Of a DNA stretch of 64,000 nucleotides, positions 1 through 7,669 are shown piece after piece. Made by a program: the position numbers and the translations under genes. The first letter of the stretch is position 1, and each line of letters begins with the position of its first letter. The notes under the pieces are model-generated. The model worked only from the letters and a program-made list of their open reading frames with translations. It had not been told where the DNA came from and did no database searches. The stretch lies in assembly GCF_003946725.1 (NCBI RefSeq), contig NZ_RHOY01000004.1:62001-126000 (forward strand), in the 5' to 3' direction. Origin of the DNA: Agrilactobacillus yilanensis. Lineage in GTDB: Bacteria; Bacillota; Bacilli; Lactobacillales; Lactobacillaceae.

Positions 1-246
1 CCGCTAATTCCCGGTTATACGGCACAGATGGATAACTTACACCAAATTATCGACTACTTGCATCAGTGTGGGGTTAAAAAAGTACATCTGCTGCCTTTTC
101 ATCAATATGGCAGTCAAAAATATCATGACTTAAACCGAGCCTATGCCTTGGAAAAAACACCTTTACTCACTTCTGAAGCAATCACTCAAATCCATGATCT
201 ATTTACCGCTGAAAACATTGATGCTGTGGTTTATGGCCTAGATTAA
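1..246 (+). CDS. Glycyl-radical enzyme activating protein, C-terminal part
   Basis: The frame is open from the first base, so this is the 3' end of a gene that starts outside the window. The visible 81 residues begin PLIPGY and contain LPFHQYGSQKY, both typical of the C-terminus of radical-SAM enzymes that activate glycyl-radical enzymes such as pyruvate formate-lyase. Those enzymes use S-adenosylmethionine and a 4Fe-4S cluster to place a radical on a glycine of the partner. The iron-sulfur CxxxCxxC motif would be upstream and is not seen. Which partner enzyme it activates cannot be told from this part. Confidence 0.75.
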   Translation, partial: PLIPGYTAQMDNLHQIIDYLHQCGVKKVHLLPFHQYGSQKYHDLNRAYALEKTPLLTSEAITQIHDLFTAENIDAVVYGLD

Positions 247-283
247 ATTCGTCTTATAAATAGAGTTGTTTTATAACATTTTG

Positions 284-300
284 TTCACAATTCAGTCACA
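284..300 (+). promoter_or_regulatory. Direct-repeat response-regulator box (PhoP-like)
   Basis: TTCACA and GTCACA are separated by 5 nt, so the hexamers repeat every 11 bp on one face of the helix. This fits the tandem-hexamer sites of OmpR-type regulators and resembles the TT(A/C/T)ACA-N5 pattern of Bacillus PhoP boxes. A possible -10 (TATTCT at 310 or TATAAA at 315) follows and no good -35 is present, as expected for an activated promoter. Regulator identity is inference. Confidence 0.35.
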
Positions 301-321
301 AATAATCGGTATTCTATAAAC

Positions 322-447
322 ATCAAGTAAAGCATTACTTCCTCCCAAAAATTAACGTCTTACTTGATAACCCTAAATAGAATATAAAAATTTTTCATTT
401 TCTTCCTCCCATTTAGTACACGTCCCCCAAGCGTGTACTATTTTTTT
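322..447 (+). ncRNA. Candidate small RNA with two anti-Shine-Dalgarno motifs
   Basis: No convincing plus-strand reading frame lies here, yet the stretch ends in a strong intrinsic terminator and carries CTTCCTCCCA twice (338-347 and 402-411). C-rich unpaired motifs of this kind pair with the GGAGG of target mRNAs in Gram-positive trans-acting sRNAs such as RsaE/RoxS and the streptococcal csRNAs. The terminator loop is also C-rich (TCCCCC). A stem ATCAAGTAA/TTACTTGAT (322-330 and 360-368) encloses the first motif. Promoter and function are inferred. It could instead be only the 3' region of the upstream gene. Confidence 0.45.
414..447 (+). terminator. Intrinsic terminator
   Basis: TAGTACACG and CGTGTACTA form a perfect 9-bp stem around a C-rich loop, followed by a run of seven T on the plus strand. 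It ends the candidate small RNA, or the transcript from the upstream activase gene. Confidence 0.85.
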
Positions 448-549
448 GTCTAATATTAAAATGAGAGAATTATGAATTTTCTCTTATTATTTGCTGTAAT
501 TTCCCCAGAAATAGTGGTAAATTAAATAAGTTGATTATTGGAGGTTTTT

Positions 550-2151
550 ATGGAAAAAAAGACAGCACCTAAAATTAATTTATTTCACCTTGTCATGCTG
601 GGATTAGGTTCTTTAATCGGTTCTGGCTGGCTGTTTGGTTCATGGGAAGCTGCACGTATTGCCGGCCCCGGCGCTATCATTTCTTGGATTATTGGGGCCC
701 TCATTATTGGAACCATTGCTTATAACTATGTAGAACTAGGGACAATGTTTCCAGAATCCGGCGGGATGAGTAAATTTGCGCAATATACCCATGGCCCCCT
801 ATTAGGTTTTGTCGCAGCCTGGGCCAACTGGATTTCTTTAATTACAATCATCCCGATTGAAGCCGTCGCTGCCGTACAATACATGAGTTCTTGGCCATGG
901 CATTGGGCCAATTTCACCCATCAATTCTTAAAAAATGGGACCATCACCAATACCGGCTTAATAATCGTTTTCTTATTTATTTTGATTTTTACATTACTGA
1001 ACTACTGGTCCGTAGCGCTGCTGACCCATTTTACAAGTTTAATCTCCATTTTTAAAATCGCAGTCCCACTACTAACGATCATTTTACTGTTGTGGGCCAG
1101 TTTTCATCCTACAAATTACGGCACAACCGCCGCACAATTTTTCCCTTATGGCACCGCACCTGTTTTTGCGGCCACCTCTGTTTCTGGTATTATCTTTTCT
1201 TTTGATGCTTTCCAAACCGTCATTAACATGGGACAAGAAATTGAACATCCAGAAAAAAATATCGGCCGAGGTATTGCCATTTCTTTAGGCATTAGTGCGT
1301 TTATTTATATCATTTTACAAAGTACTTACATTACCGCCATTAGCCCCAATTTATTAGCCAGTCACGGTTGGCATGGTTTGAACTTCAATTCTCCTTTTGC
1401 AGACCTAGCAATTTTATTAGGCCTAAACTGGCTATCAATTCTACTCTACATTGACGCCTCCATCTCCCCATTTGGTACCGGCGTTTCTTTTGTCGCTTCT
1501 ACTAGCCGTGCGCTTTACGCCATGGTGGAAAATAATCACATTCCCCGGTTTGTTGGTAAAATGAATCCTCACTACGGCACCCCAAGACGGGCCATGTTGG
1601 TGAACGCGCTTTTAAGCATGTTGATGGTCTCCATTTTTCGATCTTGGGCTACTTTAGCAACCGTTATCTCCACCGCCACCTTAATAGCCTATCTAACCGG
1701 CCCCACAACCGTTGTTGCCTTACGAAAAATGGCCCCTGATTTTAACCGCCCCATCGCACTAAAACATCTAAAACTCATGGCACCATTAGCCTTCACATTA
1801 GCCTCTTTAGCCACTTATTGGGGCAAATGGCCAACCACCATCGAAGTCATTTTAGTAATTTTATTAGGCCTGCCATTTTACTTGTTTTTTGAAGCCCGCC
1901 TTGGCTGGCAAACATTTAGACAAGATCTAAAAAGCAGCGCCTGGCTCTTTGTCTACCTCATCTTCTTATCCATCATCTCCTTAATTGGTAGCAAACCCTT
2001 TAACGGCCTGAACTGGATCCATTACCCCTATGACTTCATCATTATCATCATCGGCAGCCTCGGCTTTTACTATTGGGCCATCCACAGCTACCATTACTCC
2101 GCTTATTTTGAAAAAGCAAAAACCATTAACAAACAACAGAGCGCAAACTAA
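550..2151 (+). CDS. APC-family amino acid permease
   Basis: Predicted 533-residue integral membrane protein with about 12-14 hydrophobic segments. The N-terminus holds the APC-family signature GLGSLIGSGWLFG in helix 1 and a Pro/Gly-rich helix pair after it. It should import an amino acid with protons. The overall sequence recalls the YveA-like aspartate/glutamate permeases of Firmicutes, but the substrate is not certain. The start is the ATG at 550, 5 nt after GGAGG; an upstream in-frame TTG overlaps the ribosome binding site. The last codons and the stop lie inside a hairpin repeat unit, so the C-terminal residues (QSAN) come from the repeat. Confidence 0.85.
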   Translation: MEKKTAPKINLFHLVMLGLGSLIGSGWLFGSWEAARIAGPGAIISWIIGALIIGTIAYNYVELGTMFPESGGMSKFAQYTHGPLLGFVAAWANWISLITIIPIEAVAAVQYMSSWPWHWANFTHQFLKNGTITNTGLIIVFLFILIFTLLNYWSVALLTHFTSLISIFKIAVPLLTIILLLWASFHPTNYGTTAAQFFPYGTAPVFAATSVSGIIFSFDAFQTVINMGQEIEHPEKNIGRGIAISLGISAFIYIILQSTYITAISPNLLASHGWHGLNFNSPFADLAILLGLNWLSILLYIDASISPFGTGVSFVASTSRALYAMVENNHIPRFVGKMNPHYGTPRRAMLVNALLSMLMVSIFRSWATLATVISTATLIAYLTGPTTVVALRKMAPDFNRPIALKHLKLMAPLAFTLASLATYWGKWPTTIEVILVILLGLPFYLFFEARLGWQTFRQDLKSSAWLFVYLIFLSIISLIGSKPFNGLNWIHYPYDFIIIIIGSLGFYYWAIHSYHYSAYFEKAKTINKQQSAN

Positions 2152-2253
2152 CACGGGTTGATTTTGAGCATAGCCTAGGCTAACGCCGTGAGCGGTTTTC
2201 GCTTACAAGTTAGACGTAGCTAAGCGCAAAAATCAGTGTTAGTGAGCGCGTTT
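2137..2253 (+). repeat. Covarying hairpin repeat, unit A
   Basis: About 117 nt. It starts with CAGAGCGC and ends with GAGCGCGTTT. Outer arms CTAACAC/GTGTTAG and TGATTTT/AAAATCA are separated on the 5' side by a GGGT bulge. Inner blocks CATAGCCTAGG and GACGTAGCTA form a second stem, and GTGAGCG/CGCTTAC caps the hairpin. The unit begins before the permease stop codon and has the same orientation as that gene. Related full units lie at 40499-40861 and 44157-44271. Confidence 0.85.
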
Positions 2254-2256
2254 AAC

Positions 2257-2318
2257 CAGAGCGCGAACTAGAGCGGGAAAGCCTCGAATATTAACCTAGA
2301 CTTAACAGGCAGTCACCC
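2257..2318 (+). repeat. Covarying hairpin repeat, unit B (5' half only)
   Basis: It starts CAGAGCGCGAACTAG, continues GCGGGAAAGCCTCGA and reaches the conserved TAACCTAGACTT block, then loses similarity, so the 3' half is missing. The same terminal subtype, with almost the same variable arm, ends the tandem run at 40867-40946. Confidence 0.7.
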
Positions 2319-2330
2319 ATAAACAAAAAA

Positions 2331-2376
2331 GAGGCCGATTCAGATTTTTCTTGAATCGGCCTCAATTATTTTTTAT
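2331..2376. terminator. Bidirectional intrinsic terminator
   Basis: GAGGCCGATTCA and TGAATCGGCCTC form a perfect 12-bp stem. T-rich tails follow on both strands, so it can end the permease transcript and the convergent marR transcript. Confidence 0.85.
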
Positions 2377-2377
2377 T

Positions 2378-2399
2378 TATAGTTGCAAATACAACTATA
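2378..2399. promoter_or_regulatory. MarR-type operator copy downstream of marR
   Basis: TATAGTTG-N6-CAACTATA. The half-sites and spacing are identical to the palindrome in the marR promoter region (2846-2867), but this copy lies 20 nt past the marR stop codon, between it and the terminator. Binding of the regulator here is inferred from identity of the arms. Confidence 0.6.
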
Positions 2400-2419
2400 A
2401 GTGCTAAAATAAATTCAGG

Positions 2420-2833
2420 TTATTCTGATGGACTAATTTTTGTCAGTAATTGACCCAACATCGCTTTTTCGTTGGGTTGTAGTGGTTTTAAAACAGCTTC
2501 AATATAATCTTGCTCCATTTGGTACACCTTATTATAATAAGTTTGTCCCTTCGCAGTTGCGTAGAGCTGCTTAAATTTTTTATTTTTAGGATTTGTCCGT
2601 TTCACAATTAATTGAGCCGTTGTTAGTTTTGTCAAAGCCCGGCTCAAAGTGGTTTTATCCACTTTGATTTGATTTGCTAAAGCCACTTGTGAAATACCAT
2701 CCTGTTCCACAATCCGGATCAAATAAAGAAATAAGTTGTTGTCTAAACCGTAAACACTGGCACTACGATTCACTTCAGAAGTTGCCTGCCTAGAAATTGT
2801 GCCGATAAGGCGAAATAATTGTGTATTATCCAT
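2420..2833 (-). CDS. MarR-family transcriptional regulator
   Basis: 137 residues, the usual size for MarR dimers. The central winged helix-turn-helix spans about residues 45-95 (QVALANQIKVDKTTLSRALT is the helix-turn-helix, followed by a basic wing NPKNKKFK). MarR proteins repress their own and neighbouring genes and release DNA on binding a small ligand. The ATG is preceded by AAAGGACGG. The gene is divergent from a GNAT acetyltransferase, and a palindrome sits between them, so both are probably controlled by it. Ligand unknown. Confidence 0.88.
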   Translation of the reverse strand: MDNTQLFRLIGTISRQATSEVNRSASVYGLDNNLFLYLIRIVEQDGISQVALANQIKVDKTTLSRALTKLTTAQLIVKRTNPKNKKFKQLYATAKGQTYYNKVYQMEQDYIEAVLKPLQPNEKAMLGQLLTKISPSE

Positions 2834-2845
2834 AAGTCCGTCCTT

Positions 2846-2867
2846 TATAGTTGTATGTTCAACTATA
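2846..2867. promoter_or_regulatory. MarR-type operator in the marR/GNAT divergent promoter
   Basis: TATAGTTG-N6-CAACTATA, a perfect inverted repeat 12 bp upstream of the marR start and 36 bp upstream of the divergent GNAT start. Position and symmetry fit an autoregulatory MarR site. Confidence 0.7.
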
Positions 2868-2902
2868 TTATACCTAAAAATCGTAAAAGAGGTTCATTTA
2901 TT

Positions 2903-3352
2903 ATGTGGTCTGTTAAAAAAATTGAAACTATGTCCAGTCTAGAACTATTCAAAGTTCTTAAATTACGCGTTGATACTTTTGTCGTGGCGCAAAATCGAAT
3001 TTATCCTGAACTAGATGCCAATGATCTAAAAGCTTTTCATATTTACTACCAAGACGATCAAACCGGTGCTATTACAGCTTATGCTCGAGTCTTTAAAGAA
3101 GAGGATCATGTGACTTTTGGTCGAGTTGTTGTTGCTGAAGAACAACGGGGAACTGGCTTAGGCAATACTTTACTAGATCAAATTATGGCCTGCTGTCAAC
3201 AATATTGGCCGGACACCCTTGTCATTATTGAAGCCCAAATTCAAGTTACCGGTTATTATGAAAAACACGGCTTCACGATTCACGGAGAAAAATTCATCTT
3301 TAATTCAACGCCCCACATTCAAATGCGTTACCAACACGCAAGGCCACTTTAA
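2903..3352 (+). CDS. GNAT-family N-acetyltransferase (ElaA-like)
   Basis: 149 residues. The acetyl-CoA binding signature appears as VVVAEEQRGTGLGNTLLDQ (about residues 73-91), and the C-terminus has the family's YYEKHGF segment. The early FKVLKLRVDTFVVAQ and HIYYQ parts match the ElaA subgroup. These enzymes move an acetyl group from acetyl-CoA to an amine; the substrate is unknown. The ATG at 2903 has AGAGG upstream; a longer frame would start inside marR and cross the operator. It is divergent from marR and probably under its control. Confidence 0.83.
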   Translation: MWSVKKIETMSSLELFKVLKLRVDTFVVAQNRIYPELDANDLKAFHIYYQDDQTGAITAYARVFKEEDHVTFGRVVVAEEQRGTGLGNTLLDQIMACCQQYWPDTLVIIEAQIQVTGYYEKHGFTIHGEKFIFNSTPHIQMRYQHARPL

Positions 3353-3362
3353 ACAAACCTGC

Positions 3363-3408
3363 AAAAAGGTGCTAAATCAAAAATTATTTTTTGATTTAGC
3401 ACCTTTTA
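3363..3408. terminator. Bidirectional intrinsic terminator
   Basis: AAAAAGGTGCTAAATC pairs with GATTTAGCACCTTTT, with an A/T-rich inner stem. It separates the converging GNAT and MazG-like genes. Confidence 0.82.
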
Positions 3409-3419
3409 AAATAGCTATC

Positions 3420-3716
3420 TTATTTTTTAGGGTTTGGATACTTGATTTCATTTTTTATCAATTTTTCAGCAATGATCTCGTCGATATCAAAGCCCATATT
3501 ATCAGCGAACATGTAACTATAAATCAACACATCCGCTAATTCCTCTTTCATCGCCTGCCGCTGACTATCTTTGACGGCTTCTGGCTTTTGCCATTGAAAT
3601 ATTTCTAATAACTCTGAAGCTTCCAGTGAGATTGAGATTGCCAAATCTTTTTCATTGTGGAACTGACGCCAATTTCGATCATCCCGAAATTTATTGATTT
3701 TAGCCATACTATCCAT
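3420..3716 (-). CDS. MazG-like nucleotide pyrophosphohydrolase
   Basis: 98 residues of the all-alpha NTP pyrophosphohydrolase fold. The metal-binding pattern is visible as EASELLEIFQW (about residues 32-42) and EELADVLIYSYMFAD (about 58-72), the ExxE...ExxD arrangement of MazG and dCTPase-like enzymes. It should hydrolyse a (deoxy)nucleoside triphosphate to the monophosphate and pyrophosphate as a housecleaning enzyme; the preferred nucleotide is unknown. Its start lies 16 nt after the stop of the upstream surface protein gene, so the two are probably cotranscribed. Confidence 0.82.
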   Translation of the reverse strand: MDSMAKINKFRDDRNWRQFHNEKDLAISISLEASELLEIFQWQKPEAVKDSQRQAMKEELADVLIYSYMFADNMGFDIDEIIAEKLIKNEIKYPNPKK

Positions 3717-3732
3717 TTATCAAGACCATCCT

Positions 3733-4836
3733 TTACCGTTTGCGTCGTCTTTGGTGTGGCGTTTTTGAACTTTGAGCTTGCCCCTTGTGCACACCACGAC
3801 GATACAGATAAGACATCAATACAATCCCAGCAATGATAATCACAATCGCTAATAAGATCCATAACCACAAGTAGGAATTTTTCTTAGGTAAAACTTGGTT
3901 TACAGACTGCGCTTGTTTACCGCTGACAGTGAAGTTCTTCTTGAAATGCCAAGTTTTCAAAGCCGTTTTAGCGGTTAATTTCAAAGTATAATCCCCAGCT
4001 TGAATCTCATCTGAGCCCCAACTAATCGGCAAATCCACATTAGAATTCGGTGCAAAGCTCATCTTTTTAACACCCATATCTTTTATAACTTTGTTGCTAC
4101 CTTTTGCATAGACTTTTGCATTAACCGTCAATGCTTTATTAGGCAATGATTGGGCCTTAAAGTTTTGTAAATTAGCTAAAACAGCGGGTTTCCCACCGTT
4201 AACACCGGGTTTTACTTGATTTAGCTTAAAATCTACATTGACAGATGTAGCGGCACCCACATTAATTACCGCACCAATATACATGCCATAGACATTATAA
4301 ACCGAGACCCCTTTTTTCTTGGCCGCTTTTTGCCGTTTTTGGTTATCAATTTTTGGTGACCAGACATAAAAACTACCTAGAACTGTCCCATTAAACGTAC
4401 TATCCGCTGGAATCGTGATGGATTGAGCGACTTCTTTAACCTCTTCTGGTGCTAATGTAACCGTTTGAGCTTTTGCCCCTAACTTTGTAAAATCCAAAAT
4501 TAATGAATTATCTTTAGGTCTATCCGTCGGTAAATAACTAATTGTCCCTTCGGCATTCGTTGTGGCCACCACCGGTTTAATACGTACAGAGATGGTTTTT
4601 TTAGACGTATTTTCTAATTTCAAATTCATCGGGACTGTCTGCCCAGCGGTCATATTCACCGAAAAATAACCGGCAGCCTGGTCTTTTTGAATCTCCGGAA
4701 CAACCGGTACTAAATTCACTGGCAAATCAGGTATTTTAACCCCTTGTACCGGATCCGTTGTTTTGAAAAAACTAAAACTAATTGCAATTATGGGCAATAA
4801 AAGAACGGCTACCCAACGTTTACAATGGCGCTTCAT
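3733..4836 (-). CDS. WxL-interacting surface protein (DUF916/DUF3324)
   Basis: 367 residues. An N-terminal signal peptide (basic stretch MKRHCKRW, then a hydrophobic core) is followed by a DUF916-type domain that starts around GYFSVNMTAGQTVPMNLKL, then a DUF3324-type domain, a membrane segment near residues 325-350 and a basic tail rich in Arg/Lys. Proteins of this type anchor WxL-domain proteins at the cell wall and normally sit in clusters with them; no WxL gene is visible nearby, so this is an orphan. The ATG at 4836 is 9 nt after GGGGAGG; the longer frame has no ribosome binding site. Confidence 0.8.
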   Translation of the reverse strand: MKRHCKRWVAVLLLPIIAISFSFFKTTDPVQGVKIPDLPVNLVPVVPEIQKDQAAGYFSVNMTAGQTVPMNLKLENTSKKTISVRIKPVVATTNAEGTISYLPTDRPKDNSLILDFTKLGAKAQTVTLAPEEVKEVAQSITIPADSTFNGTVLGSFYVWSPKIDNQKRQKAAKKKGVSVYNVYGMYIGAVINVGAATSVNVDFKLNQVKPGVNGGKPAVLANLQNFKAQSLPNKALTVNAKVYAKGSNKVIKDMGVKKMSFAPNSNVDLPISWGSDEIQAGDYTLKLTAKTALKTWHFKKNFTVSGKQAQSVNQVLPKKNSYLWLWILLAIVIIIAGIVLMSYLYRRGVHKGQAQSSKTPHQRRRKR

Positions 4837-4942
4837 AGCATAATGCCTCCCCAAATTCTAATTTGTCATCTGACTGATTTACTCACAGTCACTTATGTTT
4901 AAGTATACCCTATTCCTTTTATCGAGTGCATCGTTTTAAACG

Positions 4943-4977
4943 AAAAAAATAAGGCACCTCAAGGTCTGAAGTGCCTT
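4943..4977 (-). terminator. Intrinsic terminator of the thi operon
   Basis: AAGGCAC/GTGCCTT stem with an inner TCA/TGA extension, followed on the minus strand by a T run, 70 nt past the thiE stop. Confidence 0.8.
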
Positions 4978-5046
4978 ACAATCATTAGATAAACCGATTT
5001 AAACATGCGTCAATTGCGTACTGTTTAGTTTTTCACCCAACCATTT

Positions 5047-5676
5047 TCAAATAATTAGCTTCACTGCCGTTTTTAAGGCGTTCACTGTTTTGTCAATTTC
5101 TGAAGCTTGCATAATTGCACTTACAACAGCAACACCGGCAATATCGGTCTTTTTTAATAGAGAAATATTTTCTGGATTGATACCACCAATTGCCACCACT
5201 GGTATTTTGATATTTTCGGTAATTGTTTTTAATGTTGCCACTGAAGTTATCGGCGCATTAGCCTTTGTTTGTGTCGGGAAAATGGCGCCTACACCTAAAT
5301 AGTCCGCCCCTTGATCTTGTGCCAGCTTAGCGCGTTCTAAATTTTTAACCGAAACGCCAATTATTTTTTCAGGGCCAAGCAGTTGCCGCACCAACGAAAC
5401 GGGTAAATCTTCAGCTCCAATGTGGACGCCAGCAGCGCCAATAGCTAGACAAATATCCAAACGATCATCAATGATTAACGGTATCTGATAATGGTCCGTA
5501 ATCGCCTTAACCGCAAGCCCCAAATCATATATCTGCCTTGTGCTAGCCGTCTTTTCCCGCAACTGAACCATGGTGACGCCGTTTTTGCAGGCTGTTTCAA
5601 TCCGGTGTAAAAAATCAGTTTCTGGATAATCATATCGATTGGTCACTAAATATAATTGCAAATCGGCCGTATTCAT
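5047..5676 (-). CDS. thiE: Thiamine-phosphate synthase
   Basis: 209 residues, full length for the TIM-barrel enzyme that joins hydroxymethylpyrimidine pyrophosphate with thiazole phosphate to give thiamine phosphate. Visible motifs: VQLREK near residue 38, IIDDRLDI near 68, [10 protein letters not shown] near 83, the pyrophosphate-binding [11 protein letters not shown] near 127 and AIGGI near 160. It overlaps the thiM stop by ATGA, so it is translationally coupled as the last gene of the riboswitch-controlled thiW-thiM-thiE operon. Confidence 0.95.
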   Translation of the reverse strand: MNTADLQLYLVTNRYDYPETDFLHRIETACKNGVTMVQLREKTASTRQIYDLGLAVKAITDHYQIPLIIDDRLDICLAIGAAGVHIGAEDLPVSLVRQLLGPEKIIGVSVKNLERAKLAQDQGADYLGVGAIFPTQTKANAPITSVATLKTITENIKIPVVAIGGINPENISLLKKTDIAGVAVVSAIMQASEIDKTVNALKTAVKLII

Positions 5677-6512
5677 TTAAACGCACCTTTTATTTTCTCA
5701 TACCACTGTTCTTGTTTTAACAGAGATAAATTATTTAATATTTGCTGACGAAAATCTGCTAGTCCTAAAGGTTGACGACCTTGTGCAACCGCGGTTTCAC
5801 CGCAAATATTAAAATAGCTCACAGCTACAATTACCGCGGTTAATGGTGTTAATCCCCGGCCTAAAAAACTGGTGATTAAACCACCTACAATGTCTCCGGT
5901 CCCTGTAAATTGATCCATTTCTGGCACACCGTTTTTCAACCATAAACTTGTATCATGGGTCACCACAACATCCGTTGGGCCGGTACCTAAGAAACAAATC
6001 TCCGGTCTTTTACGGGCTAAATCTTGCAAACCCTTGGTCAATTCCGTCAGCGCTGCTTCAGTTTGATCCGATGCCCCACCGTCGACACCCCGGCCATTAC
6101 TCGTCAAGCCACACAAGGTTCGCATTTCTGATAAATTACCTTTTACCACAACACCATAGGTCTCAATCAAGTCTTGGGCCAATGTCCGTCGTAATTTAGA
6201 GGCAGCCAGTCCGACCAAATCTAAAACGACCGGCTTTTGCGTTTGTTGCGCCAAACGATTAGCAATACTCAGACATTGGTCTCGATCGGCGGATAAGTTG
6301 CCTAAATTCAAAAATAAAGCATCCGTTTGTTGAAAAATCTCTTCAAATTCCCGTGGATCGTCTGCCATTATTGGCTTTGCATTCGTATACAATAAAGCAT
6401 TAGCCACACTCTCAATCGTAATTTCATTGGTGATACAGTGAACTAATGGCGCATATTCAAATAAATCCGTTTGAAGCAGCGTTTGATATTGCTTAAATAT
6501 TGGAGACATCAT
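5673..6512 (-). CDS. thiM: Hydroxyethylthiazole kinase
   Basis: About 279 residues of the ribokinase-like ThiM family. It phosphorylates salvaged hydroxyethylthiazole to feed ThiE. Visible are [11 protein letters not shown] near the N-terminus, [17 protein letters not shown], and the anion-hole segment [11 protein letters not shown] near residue 205. In characterised ThiM enzymes the base position of this motif is usually Cys (GTGC); here it is Asp, as in other ribokinase-fold enzymes. I place the start at the ATG at 6512 after AGAGGGG; an in-frame GTG at 6524 overlaps the ribosome binding site. It overlaps thiW by 20 nt. Confidence 0.92.
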   Translation of the reverse strand: MMSPIFKQYQTLLQTDLFEYAPLVHCITNEITIESVANALLYTNAKPIMADDPREFEEIFQQTDALFLNLGNLSADRDQCLSIANRLAQQTQKPVVLDLVGLAASKLRRTLAQDLIETYGVVVKGNLSEMRTLCGLTSNGRGVDGGASDQTEAALTELTKGLQDLARKRPEICFLGTGPTDVVVTHDTSLWLKNGVPEMDQFTGTGDIVGGLITSFLGRGLTPLTAVIVAVSYFNICGETAVAQGRQPLGLADFRQQILNNLSLLKQEQWYEKIKGAFK

Positions 6513-7041
6513 GACTAACTGCACCCCTCTTAAACCAGTTTTGAATTTCGCTGAATATTGAAACTTTCATTAATTTCTTTAATAGAATAAAACCAATTAA
6601 TGATCCAGAAATTGAACCGCCAAAAAATCTAGGGGTGTATAAAAACCAATACATCCCGTTTGTTGTACCTGTGAACCAAACCATCACGGGATACGATAAT
6701 AAAGACCCAATTAAACCCGTTCCGATAATTTCACCTAAAACTGCCCAGTAAACCCGATGTCCATAACGATAGCCTAGTCCTGCTAAAAATGCGCCAAATA
6801 CCGCACCGGTTAAAGCTAATGGTGGTATGCCTAAAATCAGCATTCTTAAAATACCACAAGTCAGTGCCATCATCGTGCCATATAACGGGCCCATCAGTAC
6901 AACCCCAATCACATTCATCACACTAGACATGGGCGCCATACCTTCAATTCGAAATAATGGTGACAGCACTACATCTAGGGCCACCATTAACGCCAGTACA
7001 ATCAATTTTCGTAATCTAATCGCTGCTTGTTTTTCTATCAA
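6493..7041 (-). CDS. thiW: Thiazole transporter substrate-binding membrane protein ThiW
   Basis: About 182 residues with five or six hydrophobic helices (for example LIVLALMVALDVVLSPLF at the N-terminus). ThiW proteins are S-components proposed to bring the thiazole moiety into the cell with the shared energy-coupling-factor module, whose genes are not here. First gene after the TPP riboswitch and directly upstream of thiM, its expected partner. The start is ambiguous: TTG at 7041 sits 8 nt after GGATGAGG and is preferred, while GTG at 7050 overlaps that site. Confidence 0.87.
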   Translation of the reverse strand: MIEKQAAIRLRKLIVLALMVALDVVLSPLFRIEGMAPMSSVMNVIGVVLMGPLYGTMMALTCGILRMLILGIPPLALTGAVFGAFLAGLGYRYGHRVYWAVLGEIIGTGLIGSLLSYPVMVWFTGTTNGMYWFLYTPRFFGGSISGSLIGFILLKKLMKVSIFSEIQNWFKRGAVSHDVSNI

Positions 7042-7143
7042 AATAAACACCTCATCCTATAGATTTTTATAATTTTAAATCTAGGTGCTATGCTTGGCAG
7101 TTTACCTCCTAAACTATCAAATTTTAATAGATTTAATTTGTGG

Positions 7144-7177
7144 AAAAAAATAGCCCGTCATCCTTAGATGGCGAGCT
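7144..7177 (-). terminator. Riboswitch expression-platform terminator
   Basis: On the minus strand AGCTCGCCATC pairs with GATGACGGGCT around a 4-nt loop and is followed by seven T. It lies between the TPP aptamer and thiW, so it is the likely off-state hairpin. Confidence 0.8.
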
Positions 7178-7205
7178 AATTCAATATATGATATAGCGAT
7201 AGTGT

Positions 7206-7276
7206 ACATTTCTCTACGCCAGTATTATCTGGATCAGATCAATGGGTATTTTCTCAGCACTTAGCACCCCAAATGT
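7206..7276 (-). ncRNA. TPP riboswitch (THI element)
   Basis: The minus strand carries the THI-box consensus in order: GGGGTGC, CTGAGA, ATACCC, GATCTGATC, GGCGTAGAGAA. The P1 stem is ACATTT/AAATGT. It controls the thiW-thiM-thiE operon, and thiamine pyrophosphate binding should favour the downstream terminator. Confidence 0.96.
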
Positions 7277-7297
7277 TACCTCTATTAAGTTAAATTA

Positions 7298-7326
7298 ATT
7301 TTAACATCGATTGGCAATAATATCAA
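7298..7326 (-). promoter_or_regulatory. Promoter of the thi operon
   Basis: On the minus strand TTGATA, 17 nt spacer, TAAAAT, about 20 nt upstream of the TPP aptamer. Good sigma-A match. Confidence 0.65.
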
Positions 7327-7468
7327 TAAACTAAATTTAATTAACTATTTTTTAAACTTTTAACAATAATATTTATATGTTTTTGCTTATTTTTATAAAT
7401 TTCTAAAATGTCCCCGTGGCAAAGGCCAACAATGTGCTAATTACTTTTTCACCATTCATTCACCTTTC

Positions 7469-7669
7469 TTATTTTTTTAGTGTGATAATTACGGTTGCAT
7501 GGTGATTTTCATTTTTTATGGAGATTAAACCATTCATTTTTCTAATCATCAAATCTGACATATATAGACCTAACCCAAAGTGTTCTTTTTCCCTTTGAAA
7601 TTTATCGGAATAAAACGGAATGAACTTCCCTTTCAAATACTCATCTGAAAATAGAGACTCTCTTGTCAA
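7469..7669 (-). pseudogene. Histidine kinase C-terminal remnant
   Basis: 66 codons resembling the end of a sensor histidine kinase ATPase domain: the G-box appears as HFGLGLYMSDLMIRKM and the sequence ends in the usual IKNE...TVIITLKK strand. There is an in-frame stop right upstream and no H-box, N-box or membrane region, so only about a fifth of a kinase remains. No ribosome binding site supports an independent start. No response regulator gene is next to it. Probably a decayed two-component system. Confidence 0.7.

Noticed and set aside
296-415. Two mini-ORFs on the minus strand, each after GGGAGGAAG
   Set aside because: Only 12 and 16 codons, with no promoter seen; the terminator works on the plus strand, so the motif is better read as an anti-Shine-Dalgarno sRNA.
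3219-3539. 106-codon open frame overlapping the GNAT gene
   Set aside because: Different frame through GNAT coding sequence and a terminator; no ribosome binding site.
4836-4842. ATG CTA TGA mini-ORF before the surface protein gene
   Set aside because: It has good spacing to GGGGAGG, but a two-codon ORF cannot be told from chance.
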